Shown: positions 1 to 9,081, numbered from the stretch's first letter. The stretch: 64,000 nucleotides of DNA from Hyphomonas beringensis (GCF_000682755.1 NZ_AWFF01000030.1:1-64000); one strand, 5' to 3'. Notes: a model not told the origin generated them from the letters alone. A program made the numbers and translations.

Positions 1-75
1 GTCGGAGCGATAGGATTCGAACCTACGACCCCTCGCCCCCCAGGCGAGTGCGCTACCGGGCTGCGCCACGCTCCG
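1..75 (-). tRNA. tRNA-Pro (anticodon GGG)
   Basis: The reverse complement folds as a full cloverleaf. The acceptor stem is CGGAGCG/CGCTCCG, the anticodon stem CTCGC/GCGAG encloses the loop CTGGGGG (anticodon GGG, proline), and the T arm carries the GGTTCGAATCC motif. CCA does not appear to be encoded, because only part of the 3' end lies inside the window. It lies just downstream of the merR gene on the same strand. Confidence 0.93.
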
Positions 76-128
76 ACACCGGCGGCTTGTAGCCAAGCCT
101 CCGCTTTTCCGCAATGCGTTATGTGGGA

Positions 129-602
129 TTAGGCTGCGCGTTTCTGCCGGACTGCGTCGAGGCGGGCTTTCAGGTCCGTCAGGCCGACCAGCGCATCTTC
201 CAGCCGCTCGCGGCTGCCAGTCGCTGCCGTGTCCTCGATCTTGGCATCGAACGCTTCAGCGACACTCTTCTGCAGCTCACGAGCCGGGCTCGGGGCGGAT
301 GCGCCCAGGGTTGCCTCGCCCGCCAGCACGGCCGGAACGCCCTGCTCCGCCAACAGCGCCTTCGCGCCTTTCAGGGTTAGGCCTTTTTCGTGGACGAGGA
401 TCTGAATCGCCCGCAGTGCCTCAAGATCCTGTGGCCGGAACATGCGGCGGCCATCGCCGCGCTTTACCGGGCGCACATCGCGCGTGAACTTGCTTTCCCA
501 ATAGCGGATGACATGTGTCTCCAGCCCCAGCTCTGACGCCGCTTCTCCGATTGACCGGAATGCTTTGGCGGACTTTTCAACACGAGCGCGGCTTGCAGAC
601 AT
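129..602 (-). CDS. MerR-family transcriptional regulator
   Basis: This 157-residue protein has an N-terminal winged helix-turn-helix of the MerR type: residues about 15-80 contain IGEAASELGLETHVIRYWE and then the wing GDGRRMFRPQDLEAL. The C-terminal half is a predicted coiled coil with no cysteine cluster, so metal sensing is not indicated. A good ribosome site (AGGAAGGATCC) precedes the ATG. It is the last gene of plsX-fabH-ihfA-merR on the minus strand, 17 bases after ihfA. This position is conserved in alphaproteobacteria, but the regulator's target is not known to me. The family is clear; the ligand and regulon are not. Confidence 0.9.
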   Translation of the reverse strand: MSASRARVEKSAKAFRSIGEAASELGLETHVIRYWESKFTRDVRPVKRGDGRRMFRPQDLEALRAIQILVHEKGLTLKGAKALLAEQGVPAVLAGEATLGASAPSPARELQKSVAEAFDAKIEDTAATGSRERLEDALVGLTDLKARLDAVRQKRAA

Positions 603-619
603 AAAGGGATCCTTCCTGG

Positions 620-913
620 CTAATCTTTATCGACCAATGACTTGAGCATTGGTGAGGGGCGGAAGGTGACGACGCGGCGCGCGGCGATCACGGCTTCTTC
701 CCCGGTTTTTGGGTTACGACCTTCGCGCGCGGATTTAGACCGCACCACGAAGTTGCCAAAACGGGAGAGCTTGACCTCATCTTCCTTCTCAAGCGCAGAG
801 CCGATCAGCTCCAGCGTCTTGTCCAGCAGATCAGACGATTCCTGACGTGTAACCCCTACTTCACGAACGATAGCGTCGGTAACTTCGGCGCGTGTGACAG
901 TCTGGTTAGTCAT
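620..913 (-). CDS. ihfA: Integration host factor subunit alpha
   Basis: The 97-residue protein is a full-length HU/IHF-type DNA-bending protein. It has the helical dimerisation half (TRAEVTDAIVREVG), the beta-arm region with GRNPKTGEE (residues about 65-73), and the C-terminal FRPSPMLKSLV. It starts at an ATG behind GGGAGAATCCC. The alpha rather than beta assignment rests on its location between fabH and merR, as is usual in alphaproteobacteria, and on the arm sequence. It would pair with IhfB to bend DNA at promoters and recombination sites in the nucleoid. Confidence 0.93.
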   Translation of the reverse strand: MTNQTVTRAEVTDAIVREVGVTRQESSDLLDKTLELIGSALEKEDEVKLSRFGNFVVRSKSAREGRNPKTGEEAVIAARRVVTFRPSPMLKSLVDKD

Positions 914-1016
914 GGGATTCTCCCGCTTTGGTTAATGGTTAGCCAAGGATTATTAACGGAATCCTAGCGCCCGCGTTCCTTCTGAACTTTGATAATGCTG
1001 ATTTTCGCCTGTGAGG

Positions 1017-1988
1017 CTAGAGGCGGAAAAGGCTCGCGCCCCAGGAAAAGCCGCCGCCCATCGCTTCAGACAGGATCAGGTCGCCCTTCTTGGCCCGTCC
1101 CGTGCGCACGGCATGGTTCAGGGCCAGAGGAATGGACGCAGCCGATGTATTGGCGTGCTGGTCCACCGTGATGATCACCTTGTCCTCATGGATGTTCATC
1201 TTCTTGGCCACCGCATCCAGGATGCGTTTGTTGGCCTGGTGCGGCACGAACCAGTCAATATCCTCGATGGTCAGACCCGTATCGTCCAGCACGGCCTGGA
1301 TGGCCGCGGAAATATTGGCCACGGCATGGCGGAACACGCGATTGCCTTCCATGCGGACATGGCCAATCGTACCGGTAGAACTGACGCCGCCATCGACATA
1401 GAGCAGATCGGACTTCGTTCCATCGGTGCGGATATGGTGCGTGATGACGCCCTCATCTTCAGCGCCGTCCCATTCCTCGGCCTGCAGCACGACAGCGCCG
1501 CCGCCATCCCCGAACAGCACGCAGGTGCCGCGATCAGACCAGTCCAGCAGGCGCGTAAACGTTTCCGCGCCGATCACGACCGCCGTATTGAACAGGCCCT
1601 GCTTCAGCATCGAATCCGCTGTCGACAACGCGAACAGGAATCCGGAACAGACGGCCTGAACGTCAAAAGCCGCGCCGCCGGTCATGCCCAGCTTCGCCTG
1701 CACCGCCGTCGCAGTGGCCGGGAACGTCTGGTCAGGTGTTGTCGTGCCCAGCACGATCAGGTCCAAATCCGCTGGCGTCAGGCCCGCCGCCGCCAGCGCA
1801 TCCCGCGCCGCCGCTGTTGCGATGTCAGACGTCATTTCCCCTTCGGCCGCTATGTGCCGCTGGTGAATGCCGGTCCGCTCGACAATCCATTCATGAGATG
1901 TATCGACCATTTTGGAGAGGTCGTCATTGGTCAGCACCTTTGTGGGAAGATAACTGCCAGTACCACGGATAAAACTGCGCCGTGCCAT
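1017..1988 (-). CDS. fabH: 3-oxoacyl-ACP synthase III (KAS III)
   Basis: FabH condenses acetyl-CoA with malonyl-ACP to start fatty acid synthesis in the cytoplasm. The 323-residue protein carries the catalytic cysteine in AVCSGFLF (about residue 114), the histidine in VPHQANKRI and the asparagine in HANTSAAS, so the Cys-His-Asn triad is intact, and the length is normal. An in-frame TTG lies one codon upstream, but the ATG at 1988 has the better spacing from AAAGG. It follows plsX by 22 bases and is presumably co-transcribed with it, coupling fatty acid initiation to phospholipid synthesis. Confidence 0.96.
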   Translation of the reverse strand: MARRSFIRGTGSYLPTKVLTNDDLSKMVDTSHEWIVERTGIHQRHIAAEGEMTSDIATAAARDALAAAGLTPADLDLIVLGTTTPDQTFPATATAVQAKLGMTGGAAFDVQAVCSGFLFALSTADSMLKQGLFNTAVVIGAETFTRLLDWSDRGTCVLFGDGGGAVVLQAEEWDGAEDEGVITHHIRTDGTKSDLLYVDGGVSSTGTIGHVRMEGNRVFRHAVANISAAIQAVLDDTGLTIEDIDWFVPHQANKRILDAVAKKMNIHEDKVIITVDQHANTSAASIPLALNHAVRTGRAKKGDLILSEAMGGGFSWGASLFRL

Positions 1989-2010
1989 CAAATGCCTTTC
2001 ATAGAGCCGT

Positions 2011-3045
2011 CTATTCGGCCGCTATCCCTTTTTGCCGGATTTTTGAGAGGTTCGTGGCAACCTCATCTCTATAATGGCTTGTCGCCAAGTCTGCGGCAAG
2101 CTGGCAAGCGCGGGCAAATCCACGACCATCCGTGCCACCATGGCTTTTGACGGATACACCGCCCAGCCCCAGCAGGACACCGCCATTCACATTGCTCGGG
2201 TCCATCTGCGAACGCAGATTCTTCAGACCACCCATGGCGAGCACAGCGCCCAGCTTTGAGAACAGACTGCCCGTCAAGGCCTCGCGCACCCGCACCCCAA
2301 GCATGCGGGCCACACCTTCACCGGCCTTCAGGGCAACATTGCCCGTGAAGCCATCTGTCACAATGACATCTACCTTGCCGCTGGAAATATCATCGCCTTC
2401 GACAAAGCCCTGATAGTCCAGGTCCAGTTCACTGCCGCGCAGCAACTCATGGGCCTCGCGGATTTCGTCATGGCCCTTCATCTCTTCAGAGCCGATATTC
2501 AGCAAGCCGATCGTCGGACGCTCTATTCCCAGAATCGCTCGCGCATAGGCCTCGCCCATGATCGCGAAGGTGACCAGTTGGGCCGCGTCGGCTTCCAGGT
2601 TCGCGCCAACATCCAGCACGACAGTCCGGCCCCGAAGTGTCGGCCAGGCAGCCGTCATGGCGGGGCGATGTACGCCGTCCATCTTGCGCAGGACCAGCAT
2701 GGAAATAGCCATCAGCGCGCCCGTATTCCCTGCGGAAACGGCGGCATTCGCCCGGCCTTCCTTCACATCTTCCAGCGCGTTCCACATCGAGGAGTTCCGC
2801 CCACGGCGCAGGGCCTGGCTGGGCTTCATGTCACTGGTGATGACATCCTCAGTGTGAACGATTTCCATTCTGTCAGCGACGGAGGAATACTTCGCCATTA
2901 CGGGCTTCAGCTTTGCTTCATCGCCGTGCAGGCGCACAAATGCTTCCTTTCGCGCCGAGAGAAACGCTGCGGCGCCCTCTACGGTCACGTCAGGGGCATT
3001 ATCGCCGCCCATTGCATCAACTGCCAGGATTGTGCCTTTAGCCAC
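2011..3045 (-). CDS. plsX: Phosphate acyltransferase PlsX
   Basis: PlsX converts acyl-ACP to acyl-phosphate for phospholipid synthesis and is a peripheral membrane enzyme. The 344-residue sequence shows the family hallmarks [11 protein letters not shown] at residues 8-18, [17 protein letters not shown] and [15 protein letters not shown]. Translation starts at a GTG (MAKGTIL) behind GGAG with normal spacing. It heads the plsX-fabH-ihfA-merR operon. In many alphaproteobacteria a YceD/DUF177 gene sits just upstream; here only about 100 bases separate plsX from the bc1 chaperone gene and no DUF177 gene is present. Confidence 0.96.
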   Translation of the reverse strand: MAKGTILAVDAMGGDNAPDVTVEGAAAFLSARKEAFVRLHGDEAKLKPVMAKYSSVADRMEIVHTEDVITSDMKPSQALRRGRNSSMWNALEDVKEGRANAAVSAGNTGALMAISMLVLRKMDGVHRPAMTAAWPTLRGRTVVLDVGANLEADAAQLVTFAIMGEAYARAILGIERPTIGLLNIGSEEMKGHDEIREAHELLRGSELDLDYQGFVEGDDISSGKVDVIVTDGFTGNVALKAGEGVARMLGVRVREALTGSLFSKLGAVLAMGGLKNLRSQMDPSNVNGGVLLGLGGVSVKSHGGTDGRGFARACQLAADLATSHYRDEVATNLSKIRQKGIAAE

Positions 3046-3142
3046 GGGCGCTCCAGCTCCACCGAGTTTGTCCGGATTACCCAGCGGTGTTTAAGGTGCG
3101 CCCCGCGCATTGGCAACGGCGGGCATGTGAAGGAATCGCAAC

Positions 3143-3676
3143 TCAGACCAGACTTTTCCAGAACAGGGCCCCGGAGAGAAACGCCTCATCCGGCTGATCT
3201 GCCAGCCACTGGCGCCGCACCAGCAGATAGTCTGCCAGCTCAATCTCCTTGTCCGGCATACAGATCGCGTTGCGGCGGACGCAGGCTGCAACCGCGTCGG
3301 CACGTGCATTATCTTCTACAGCATACGCCTCTGCCAGAGACTTCCCCAGCCCGTAATGAACTTCCGCCAGCTTGCGCATCTTGCGGGCGATAGATGAATC
3401 CCCGACGCCCTTTTCACGAAATGAGGCATCAAACCCATCCAGAATCAGGGCGTTCACCGCTTCGGCCAAACGGTCCCCATCGCGGGCTTCCATGGCATTG
3501 AGGCGGGGAATCAGAAGGCTGGCATGCGCCGTCACCATGGCCGCACGGCCTTCAAACGTATCTATGGCCAGGCCGCGCTCGTAAAGCGCCGGCTCCAGAG
3601 AGGCCATCACCATGCCGGAATGAAGCGCCCCGGCCGTGCGCTTGATGTTCGTGCGTTTCCGCCTGGCCCATAACAT
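3143..3676 (-). CDS. Ubiquinol-cytochrome c chaperone (CBP3-like)
   Basis: The 177-residue protein matches the ubiquinol-cytochrome c chaperone family, which helps assemble cytochrome b of the bc1 complex. Recognisable parts are the helical core ending in ILDGFDASFREKGVGDSS (residues about 88-105) and the following RKMRKLAEVHYGLGKSL. The reading frame is open upstream to 3829, but the start MLWARRKRTN at 3676 is preferred: homologues begin near here, and GGAGG lies upstream. The gene is divergent from bamE, whose start is about 90 bases away, a pairing common in alphaproteobacteria. Confidence 0.8.
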   Translation of the reverse strand: MLWARRKRTNIKRTAGALHSGMVMASLEPALYERGLAIDTFEGRAAMVTAHASLLIPRLNAMEARDGDRLAEAVNALILDGFDASFREKGVGDSSIARKMRKLAEVHYGLGKSLAEAYAVEDNARADAVAACVRRNAICMPDKEIELADYLLVRRQWLADQPDEAFLSGALFWKSLV

Positions 3677-3767
3677 AGGAAAACCCTTCGCCTCCTGCAT
3701 ACCTGCGCTTGCCAAGCCATACTCGCAACCGCTAGGTCTTTGCCAACGAGTTATCAGGAGTATTCCG

Positions 3768-4247
3768 ATGTCGCGATGCGCGATTCTGGCCCTATCGGTT
3801 CTGGCCCTGCCTCTGACGGCCTGTCTCACTCCGTCACGGGACTATCATGGCTATGTGGCTGACGAGGCGCAACCGCGTGACATGGCGCCGGGCGAGGATA
3901 CGCGCTCCACAGTTCTGGCCAAACTCGGCTCTCCTTCCACGACCAGCGTTTTCGATGAAGATACCTGGATTTACATGTCCGATATTCAGGAACGGATTGC
4001 CTTCCTGAAACCCAAAATCACCAAGCGCAGCGTTGTCGCCATCAGCTTCGGCACGGACGACAAAGTTGAAGAGGTGGTTGAGTACGATGCAGATGCAGGT
4101 CAAATCATCCAGTACGCATCGCGTGAAACGCCAACCCGCGGTCGTGAACTCGGCTTCTGGGAGCAAATCTTCGGCACAATCGGCGCAGTCCAGCTGCCCC
4201 GCACAGACGAAGCCACCCCGGACAATCCAACTGGCCGTCGCCGCTAA
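3768..4247 (+). CDS. bamE: Outer membrane assembly lipoprotein BamE
   Basis: The 159-residue precursor begins with a lipoprotein signal (MSRCAILALSVLALPLTAC, lipobox LTAC with Cys19). It contains the SmpA/OmlA fold, including the conserved stretch GEDTRSTVLAKLGSPS near residues 46-61 and the strand DTWIYMSDIQER. BamE is a periplasmic-face component of the BAM complex that inserts outer membrane beta-barrels. The start at 3768 was chosen over the longer frame from 3636 because it is preceded by CAGGAG and gives the signal peptide. It is divergent from the bc1 chaperone gene. Confidence 0.92.
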   Translation: MSRCAILALSVLALPLTACLTPSRDYHGYVADEAQPRDMAPGEDTRSTVLAKLGSPSTTSVFDEDTWIYMSDIQERIAFLKPKITKRSVVAISFGTDDKVEEVVEYDADAGQIIQYASRETPTRGRELGFWEQIFGTIGAVQLPRTDEATPDNPTGRRR

Positions 4248-4482
4248 CATTTTCAGCGTTCCTGCCTGACTTCCGAACAGCCCTTCCCCTTGGGGAATCG
4301 ATTCGCTTGTCATTATAAAAAAGTAACTCGCCTGAGCTGCGAATACCCGTTAGTGTGACATTACTGCCGCACTGGACATGGCCCTGTCCGCAGAAGTCAG
4401 GCCCATCCAGTCGGAACAGGTGTGCAAAACGCGGGGAGCGTATTTCCCCATACTGCAAACCAGGCAAGGCAGGAGGATGGTG

Positions 4483-4674
4483 ATGGCTTGGAAAATGCCA
4501 CTATTGAACAGAACGGTGAAATCGCTTGGACAAGCATCCCGGCAGGCACCGCAGAATTCATCAGCAACAGAAGCAGCCCAAAAGAGATATCAGCGGGTCA
4601 GGGATCTTGCGCGCAAGAGGCTGGCCATGGCTGAAAACCCGATGGAAGAAGATACGCCTCAGCCCGCGGGCTGA
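4483..4674 (+). CDS. Small hypothetical protein
   Basis: A 63-codon frame starting MAWKMPLLNR follows a near-perfect Shine-Dalgarno AGGAGG at 4471-4476 with six bases of spacing. The product is basic in the middle (KRYQRVRDLARKRLAM), acidic at the end (EEDTPQPAG) and has no signal peptide or membrane segment. I recognise no family. It is convergent with the nepR-like gene, ending 15 bases from it. The strong ribosome site is the main support; it could be a chance frame. Confidence 0.4.
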   Translation: MAWKMPLLNRTVKSLGQASRQAPQNSSATEAAQKRYQRVRDLARKRLAMAENPMEEDTPQPAG

Positions 4675-4689
4675 ACGGCCAGTTTGCCC

Positions 4690-4890
4690 TCATTTCTTTT
4701 TCTTGAGGTCTTCGGCTTTCTTTAATTGCTGCATAAGCTCGACCAGCCTGTCCGGGACGGGCTCCTCAAGAGTCTTATCGTAGACCTTTTTCAGGGCTCT
4801 TCCGAGATAATCATAGCGACTGTCGCTGGAACGATTGGGCTCACTGGAAGCTGACGTCGGCCATGGCGCCTTAAGCTTATATTTTTTCAT
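4690..4890 (-). CDS. nepR: NepR-family anti-sigma factor
   Basis: The 66-residue protein contains the NepR signature: a first helix LGRALKKVYDKTLEEP followed by VPDRLVELMQQL (residues about 29-56). NepR sequesters the EcfG sigma factor of the alphaproteobacterial general stress response and is released by phosphorylated PhyR. The start at 4890 follows GGGGG with good spacing; an ATG four codons upstream is less likely. Normally nepR sits beside phyR and ecfG, but neither is near here, so this may be a paralogue or a relocated copy. I found no GGAAC-N16/17-CGTT EcfG promoter in the 150 bases upstream. Confidence 0.75.
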   Translation of the reverse strand: MKKYKLKAPWPTSASSEPNRSSDSRYDYLGRALKKVYDKTLEEPVPDRLVELMQQLKKAEDLKKKK

Positions 4891-5053
4891 GTGAACCCCC
4901 ATGCATCTGACCGCCTACCCCAGCGATCAAACATACCCCAGCCAGATATTTATATTAAACCTTTAATAGGCGATTACCATCACACCCCTTGGGAGGTATA
5001 ATCTGCTTATTTGGAGGATATATTAGTATCACCGCCAAACCGTTCCATAATTT

Positions 5054-6280
5054 TCATGCAAAATGAAGCCGGCGGTACTTGCCGTTGAAATAAAGCAGTG
5101 GATCACGTCTCGGGTCAAATTTGGCCCGCATCACTTCACCTATCAGAATGATATGATCTCCTCCTTCATGAATGGCATGTTGGCGACACTCAAAATTGGC
5201 CAGTGCTCCAGAAAGTAGAGGCACATCATGCTGACCGGTCTCCCAGGGAGTCTGCGAAAACCGGTCTTCTCCAGGCTTCGCAAACAGGTTTGATGTGGGT
5301 TGCTGACCGATATGCAGTACATTGACGGCGAAGGTTTCCGCCACCTCCAGCGCGGCCCGGCTCTTCGATGTATTCGCGATGCAGACGAGCAACAAAGGCG
5401 GGTCGAGCGAGACGGAAGTGAAGGAGTTCGCTGTCAGGCCGACTGGCTCTCCGTCAGCATCCTTTGCGGTCACCACCGTAACACCGGTGGCAAAGCACCC
5501 CATCGCATCGCGTAGCGTCCGGGCATCCGACCCGGAACGATATTCCGGTACCGAGCGCGGCACGCGTCTCTCCAGAAAATCCAGAAGCGTCGCATTGAAA
5601 AGGTCAGCGGAATCCGTCGCAACGGCGTGCCCCGCCTCTCTGACTTCCGCATATTCCGCGTCGGCAAAGCGCCCGGCGAACCGGCCTGCTTCATCCGCAG
5701 GGCTAATCCGGCTGAGCGCGCCGCGGACGAACAAGACCGGCAGGCGGATGGTACCGGCTGCTGACTGAACTCTCTGAACCAGATCGCCCGAATAAAAGGT
5801 TTCCTGAAAGCGCGGATCAAACCGGCCGGAAGACAAGGCCGCCTCCGTCACGGCCCTGATGGCCGCATCTGACCTTTCGGAAGAGCCGGTTTCGGACTCA
5901 GGCGGCGCATCGACCAGAACCAGACCGGACGCCAGATGCGCGCCGTCTTCCCCAATCACAGCCGTCGCGATCCACCCCGCCAGTGACGATGCCACAACAA
6001 CGGGCCGAGAGGCCATCTGCGCCAGAACACAGCGGAGGTCTTCAACGCAGGCGTCAAAGTCATAACGGCCATCTTCCGGCCACTCGCTTTCGCCATGGCC
6101 GCGCAAATCAACTCTCAGGACTCGGCGGCCCGCCTTGCGGAGGGCATCAGCCACATCATTCCAGTCATCCCGGCTCTGGCCCACCCCATGGACCAGAAGC
6201 ACTGAGGGGTCATTCTCATTGCCGGAAACGTCTCCCTTGAGAGCCACCCCGGCAAATCCCTTGAAACTGATGTCGTGCAT
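5054..6280 (-). CDS. Alpha/beta hydrolase-flavin reductase fusion protein
   Basis: This 408-residue protein joins two domains. Residues 1-240 are an alpha/beta hydrolase: oxyanion region HGVGQ at 31-35, RGHGES, nucleophile elbow ASSLAG with Ser99, and GHAV with His218. Residues about 252-408 are a flavin reductase-like FMN-binding domain of the HpaC/DIM6 type (FATGVTVVTA, GLTANSFTSVSLDPPLLLVC, GGDHIILIGEV). The usual catalytic acid of the first domain (D in a G-x-x-S-D motif) appears as Arg191 in RGALSRISP. It has no signal peptide. Such reductases supply FMNH2 to two-component monooxygenases; none lies nearby. It is divergent from the hydrolase at 6424. The roles of both domains are inferred. 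Confidence 0.85.
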   Translation of the reverse strand: MHDISFKGFAGVALKGDVSGNENDPSVLLVHGVGQSRDDWNDVADALRKAGRRVLRVDLRGHGESEWPEDGRYDFDACVEDLRCVLAQMASRPVVVASSLAGWIATAVIGEDGAHLASGLVLVDAPPESETGSSERSDAAIRAVTEAALSSGRFDPRFQETFYSGDLVQRVQSAAGTIRLPVLFVRGALSRISPADEAGRFAGRFADAEYAEVREAGHAVATDSADLFNATLLDFLERRVPRSVPEYRSGSDARTLRDAMGCFATGVTVVTAKDADGEPVGLTANSFTSVSLDPPLLLVCIANTSKSRAALEVAETFAVNVLHIGQQPTSNLFAKPGEDRFSQTPWETGQHDVPLLSGALANFECRQHAIHEGGDHIILIGEVMRAKFDPRRDPLLYFNGKYRRLHFA

Positions 6281-6423
6281 GAATTGTCCTGACTACGCTT
6301 CGCGCTTTCCCTTCATTTATCCCGCTCGCCCAATGTGTCGAGAGCAGGCCTGTTTACACCTGCCGCGACTTGCCGCTGCGGAGTATCTGGACAAGCCGGG
6401 TCCAGCGGACGAAAGTCACCGGC

Positions 6424-7290
6424 ATGATTACAGGGCCAACATCTCATTCTTACTATTCGCAGCGTCTTCGGCTTCATTATGTCGATTGGGGAAATGAAGG
6501 CGCACCCATTCTGATTCTTCTCCATGGCGGGCGCGATCATTGCCGGAGCTGGGACTGGGTTGCGCAGGAATTGCGCGAGGACTGGCACGTTATCGCGCCG
6601 GATCTGCGCGGCCATGGCGACAGTGCCTGGTCAGCCGACGGGGAATATTCGCCGCGTGCATGCGTATATGATCTGGCGCAGTTGATCCACCAGTTGAATG
6701 CCGGACCGGTGACGATTGTGGCCCATTCCTATGGCGGCAATATCGCCCTTCGCTATGCCGGCATCTATCCGGAGATGGTCAAGAAGATCGTCGCGATTGA
6801 GGGTCTTGGCCCCTCCCCGAAGATTTTGGCTGAACGGGCTGAAGTCAGCCCGGCAGACAAGATGAAGGAGTGGATAGACTCCAAGCGCTCCGTCGCGGGC
6901 CGCCTGCCGCGCAAATATGAAAGCCTGGAGGTCGCTTACAAGCGGATGAAGGAAGAGAATACCTATCTCTCTGATGCTCAGGCGCGCCACCTGACTATTC
7001 ACGGAATCAGCCAGAATGAAGACGGCACATATTCCTGGAAGTTCGACAATTACATGCGCGTTTTTACGCCCTATGACATGCCCCAGGAAGATTTGGAAAA
7101 GCTGTGGCAGAACATCTCCTGCCCAACTCTGTTGATGTATGGCGACAAGAGCTGGGCGTCTAATCCCGCAGAAGATGGACGTGCCGAGCATTTCAAGAAC
7201 GCCCGCGTGAAACTCTACAAGGATGCCGGGCACTGGCTCCACCATGACAAGCTCGATGAATTCCTGGCGGACCTGAAAGACTTCCTCTGA
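6424..7290 (+). CDS. Alpha/beta hydrolase (epoxide hydrolase/dehalogenase-like)
   Basis: The 288-residue cytoplasmic protein shows the standard alpha/beta hydrolase landmarks: HGGRDH (34-39), DLRGHGDS, the nucleophile elbow AHSYGG with Ser102, an acid in YGDKSW and the histidine in AGHWLHHD. With serine rather than aspartate as nucleophile it is an esterase or C-C hydrolase rather than a true epoxide hydrolase or dehalogenase. The ATG at 6424 is preferred over an upstream ATG at 6370 because the family begins here, though the ribosome site is weak. It leads a rightward group with an SDR and an esterase. Substrate unknown. Confidence 0.85.
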   Translation: MITGPTSHSYYSQRLRLHYVDWGNEGAPILILLHGGRDHCRSWDWVAQELREDWHVIAPDLRGHGDSAWSADGEYSPRACVYDLAQLIHQLNAGPVTIVAHSYGGNIALRYAGIYPEMVKKIVAIEGLGPSPKILAERAEVSPADKMKEWIDSKRSVAGRLPRKYESLEVAYKRMKEENTYLSDAQARHLTIHGISQNEDGTYSWKFDNYMRVFTPYDMPQEDLEKLWQNISCPTLLMYGDKSWASNPAEDGRAEHFKNARVKLYKDAGHWLHHDKLDEFLADLKDFL

Positions 7291-7370
7291 ATTCCGGCCC
7301 ACCTGCCGCCGCGACATATCTGGCGAGTCCTGAGCGCGCCGGTACAGTGATGGCCAAAGAGGAGGAACGC

Positions 7371-8111
7371 ATGACAGACCCACTTTTCAGTCTTGAGGGA
7401 AAAGTTGCGCTGATCACCGGCGGCAGCCGGGGCCTTGGCTATCAGATGGTCAAGGCATTCGCAGAGCGCGGCGCGGACGTGATCATTGCCAGCCGTAATC
7501 AGGACGCCTGTGAGGAGGTCGCTGAAGAAGTCCGCGCAATGGGCCGAAGAGCGCTGGCCGTCGGCGCGCATTGCGGACGCTGGGAAGACATCGACCAGCT
7601 GATCGAGACCGCCTATGCCGAGTTTGGCCGGGTGGACATCCTCGTCAACAATGCGGGTATGGGCCCGATGGTGCCGAGCCATGAGGTGCCGGAAAACCTG
7701 TTCGACAGCGTCATGAATCTGAACTTCAAGGGCCCGTTCCGCCTTGCCTCGATCATCGGTGACCGGATGAAAAATGCTGGCAGCGGCTGCATCATCAATA
7801 TCTCCTCCATTGCCTCTCTGGTTCCGATGCCAGCGGTGGTTCCCTATGCCGGCGCGAAAGCGGCGCTGAATGCGATGACGACATCGATGGCCCGGGAGTA
7901 TGCGCCGGAAGTGCGGGTGAATTGCATCGCCGCAGGTCCCTTCCTGACAGACATCTCAAAGGCCTGGACTGAAGAAGCTCGCCAGACCGCTGATAATGCG
8001 CTTAATCGCCCCGGTCGCCCGGAAGAGATTGTGACCGCCGCCTTGTATCTGGCCACAGACTCCTCCAGCTTCACAACGGGCGTCATCCTGCGTGTGGATG
8101 GCGGCCCTTGA
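7371..8111 (+). CDS. SDR-family oxidoreductase
   Basis: The 246-residue protein is a classical short-chain dehydrogenase/reductase with the Rossmann motif TGGSRGLG (17-24), NNAG (93-96), catalytic Ser146 and the YxxxK pair Tyr159/Lys163. The C-terminal LRVDGG is typical of the FabG/gluconate dehydrogenase-like group. It starts at ATG 7371 behind GAGGAGG. Its stop codon overlaps the ribosome site of the next gene (TGAGGAGG), so translation of the two is probably coupled. The substrate is probably an alcohol or ketone product of the neighbouring hydrolases; this is inference. Confidence 0.92.
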   Translation: MTDPLFSLEGKVALITGGSRGLGYQMVKAFAERGADVIIASRNQDACEEVAEEVRAMGRRALAVGAHCGRWEDIDQLIETAYAEFGRVDILVNNAGMGPMVPSHEVPENLFDSVMNLNFKGPFRLASIIGDRMKNAGSGCIINISSIASLVPMPAVVPYAGAKAALNAMTTSMAREYAPEVRVNCIAAGPFLTDISKAWTEEARQTADNALNRPGRPEEIVTAALYLATDSSSFTTGVILRVDGGP

Positions 8112-8124
8112 GGAGGAAAAGCCA

Positions 8125-9081
8125 ATGTCATCGAAGTATCTGCTTGATCCTGAACTGAAAGCCTTTTTTGAGGCCCTGCCCCCGACGACACTGACCCGCG
8201 AGGCCTTGCCGGAAATTCGTAAAGTGCGGAAGGAATTTGCCATGGCGCAAATGCCTCCGCTGCCGCCGGAAGTGAGCATCGTTCAGGAAATGGCGCCGGG
8301 ACGGAATGGCGATCCGGACGTGCGGATGAAAATCTACCGCACCGGCTCTGATAGGACAGACCGCCCGGCCATTTTGCATCTTCATGGCGGCGGCTATGTC
8401 CTTGGCAGTCCCGATACGATGGCACCGCAATGCGCGGCCTGGGCGAAGGGAATGGACGCGGTTGTTGTGGGAGCGGCTTACCGGCTGGGGCCTGAGACGA
8501 GCTATCCCGGAAATGTCGAGGATGCCTATGCGGCACTGGCCTGGATGCATGAGAATGCAGATCAGCTGGGCATTGATACCTCGCGCATTGCCGTCGCCGG
8601 AGAAAGCGCGGGCGGCGGGCTGGCGGCAGCGCTGGCTCTATTGGTCCGTGACCGGAAGGAGTTCTCATTCTGTCATCAGCAGCTGATCTTCCCGATGATT
8701 GATGACCGGACGGCCATCCGGACGGACCTCTCCCCGATGTTCGGGGAGTTGGTGTGGACCCGTGAGATGAACCATTTTGGCTGGTCCGCCCTCTTGGGTC
8801 AGCCCCCCGGATCAGAGGGTGTCTCGCCTTACGCCGCTGCGGCCCGGGCAGAAGACCTTTCCGGCCTGCCTCCGGTGTTCATGGCGACAGGTGCAATGGA
8901 CCTCTTCACCGAAGAAAACCTCGAATATGCCCGCCGCCTGATGGCCGCCGGCGTTCCGGTGGAACTCCATGTCTATCCGGGGGCGCCGCATGGCTTCATG
9001 TGGGTGACAGAAGCCCGCGTGACCAAGCAATACACCCGAGACGCCTGGGACGCGCTGGCGCGAGGCATTGGCGCGGCCTAG
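8125..9081 (+). CDS. HSL-family (type IV) esterase
   Basis: The 318-residue cytoplasmic enzyme carries the hormone-sensitive-lipase motifs: HGGG in LHLHGGGYVLGS (about 87-90), nucleophile GESAGG with Ser161, an acid in GAMDLF and the histidine in APHGF. It is translationally coupled to the SDR gene. It closely resembles the Tat-exported lipoprotein esterase at 19621: both share an LGQ-PG-G block, EYARRL and P-GA-HGF, so the two look like paralogues sent to different compartments. Its 3' end overlaps the convergent CoA transferase gene by four bases. Ester substrate unknown. Confidence 0.92.
   Translation: MSSKYLLDPELKAFFEALPPTTLTREALPEIRKVRKEFAMAQMPPLPPEVSIVQEMAPGRNGDPDVRMKIYRTGSDRTDRPAILHLHGGGYVLGSPDTMAPQCAAWAKGMDAVVVGAAYRLGPETSYPGNVEDAYAALAWMHENADQLGIDTSRIAVAGESAGGGLAAALALLVRDRKEFSFCHQQLIFPMIDDRTAIRTDLSPMFGELVWTREMNHFGWSALLGQPPGSEGVSPYAAAARAEDLSGLPPVFMATGAMDLFTEENLEYARRLMAAGVPVELHVYPGAPHGFMWVTEARVTKQYTRDAWDALARGIGAA

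Noticed and set aside
1011-2150. Long plus-strand frame of 379 codons across fabH
   Set aside because: It lies antisense to fabH, which has an intact catalytic triad; its translation is rich in Arg/His with no recognisable domain.
5025-5046. GGAAC box upstream of nepR as an EcfG promoter
   Set aside because: No CGTT occurs 16-17 bases after it on the minus strand.
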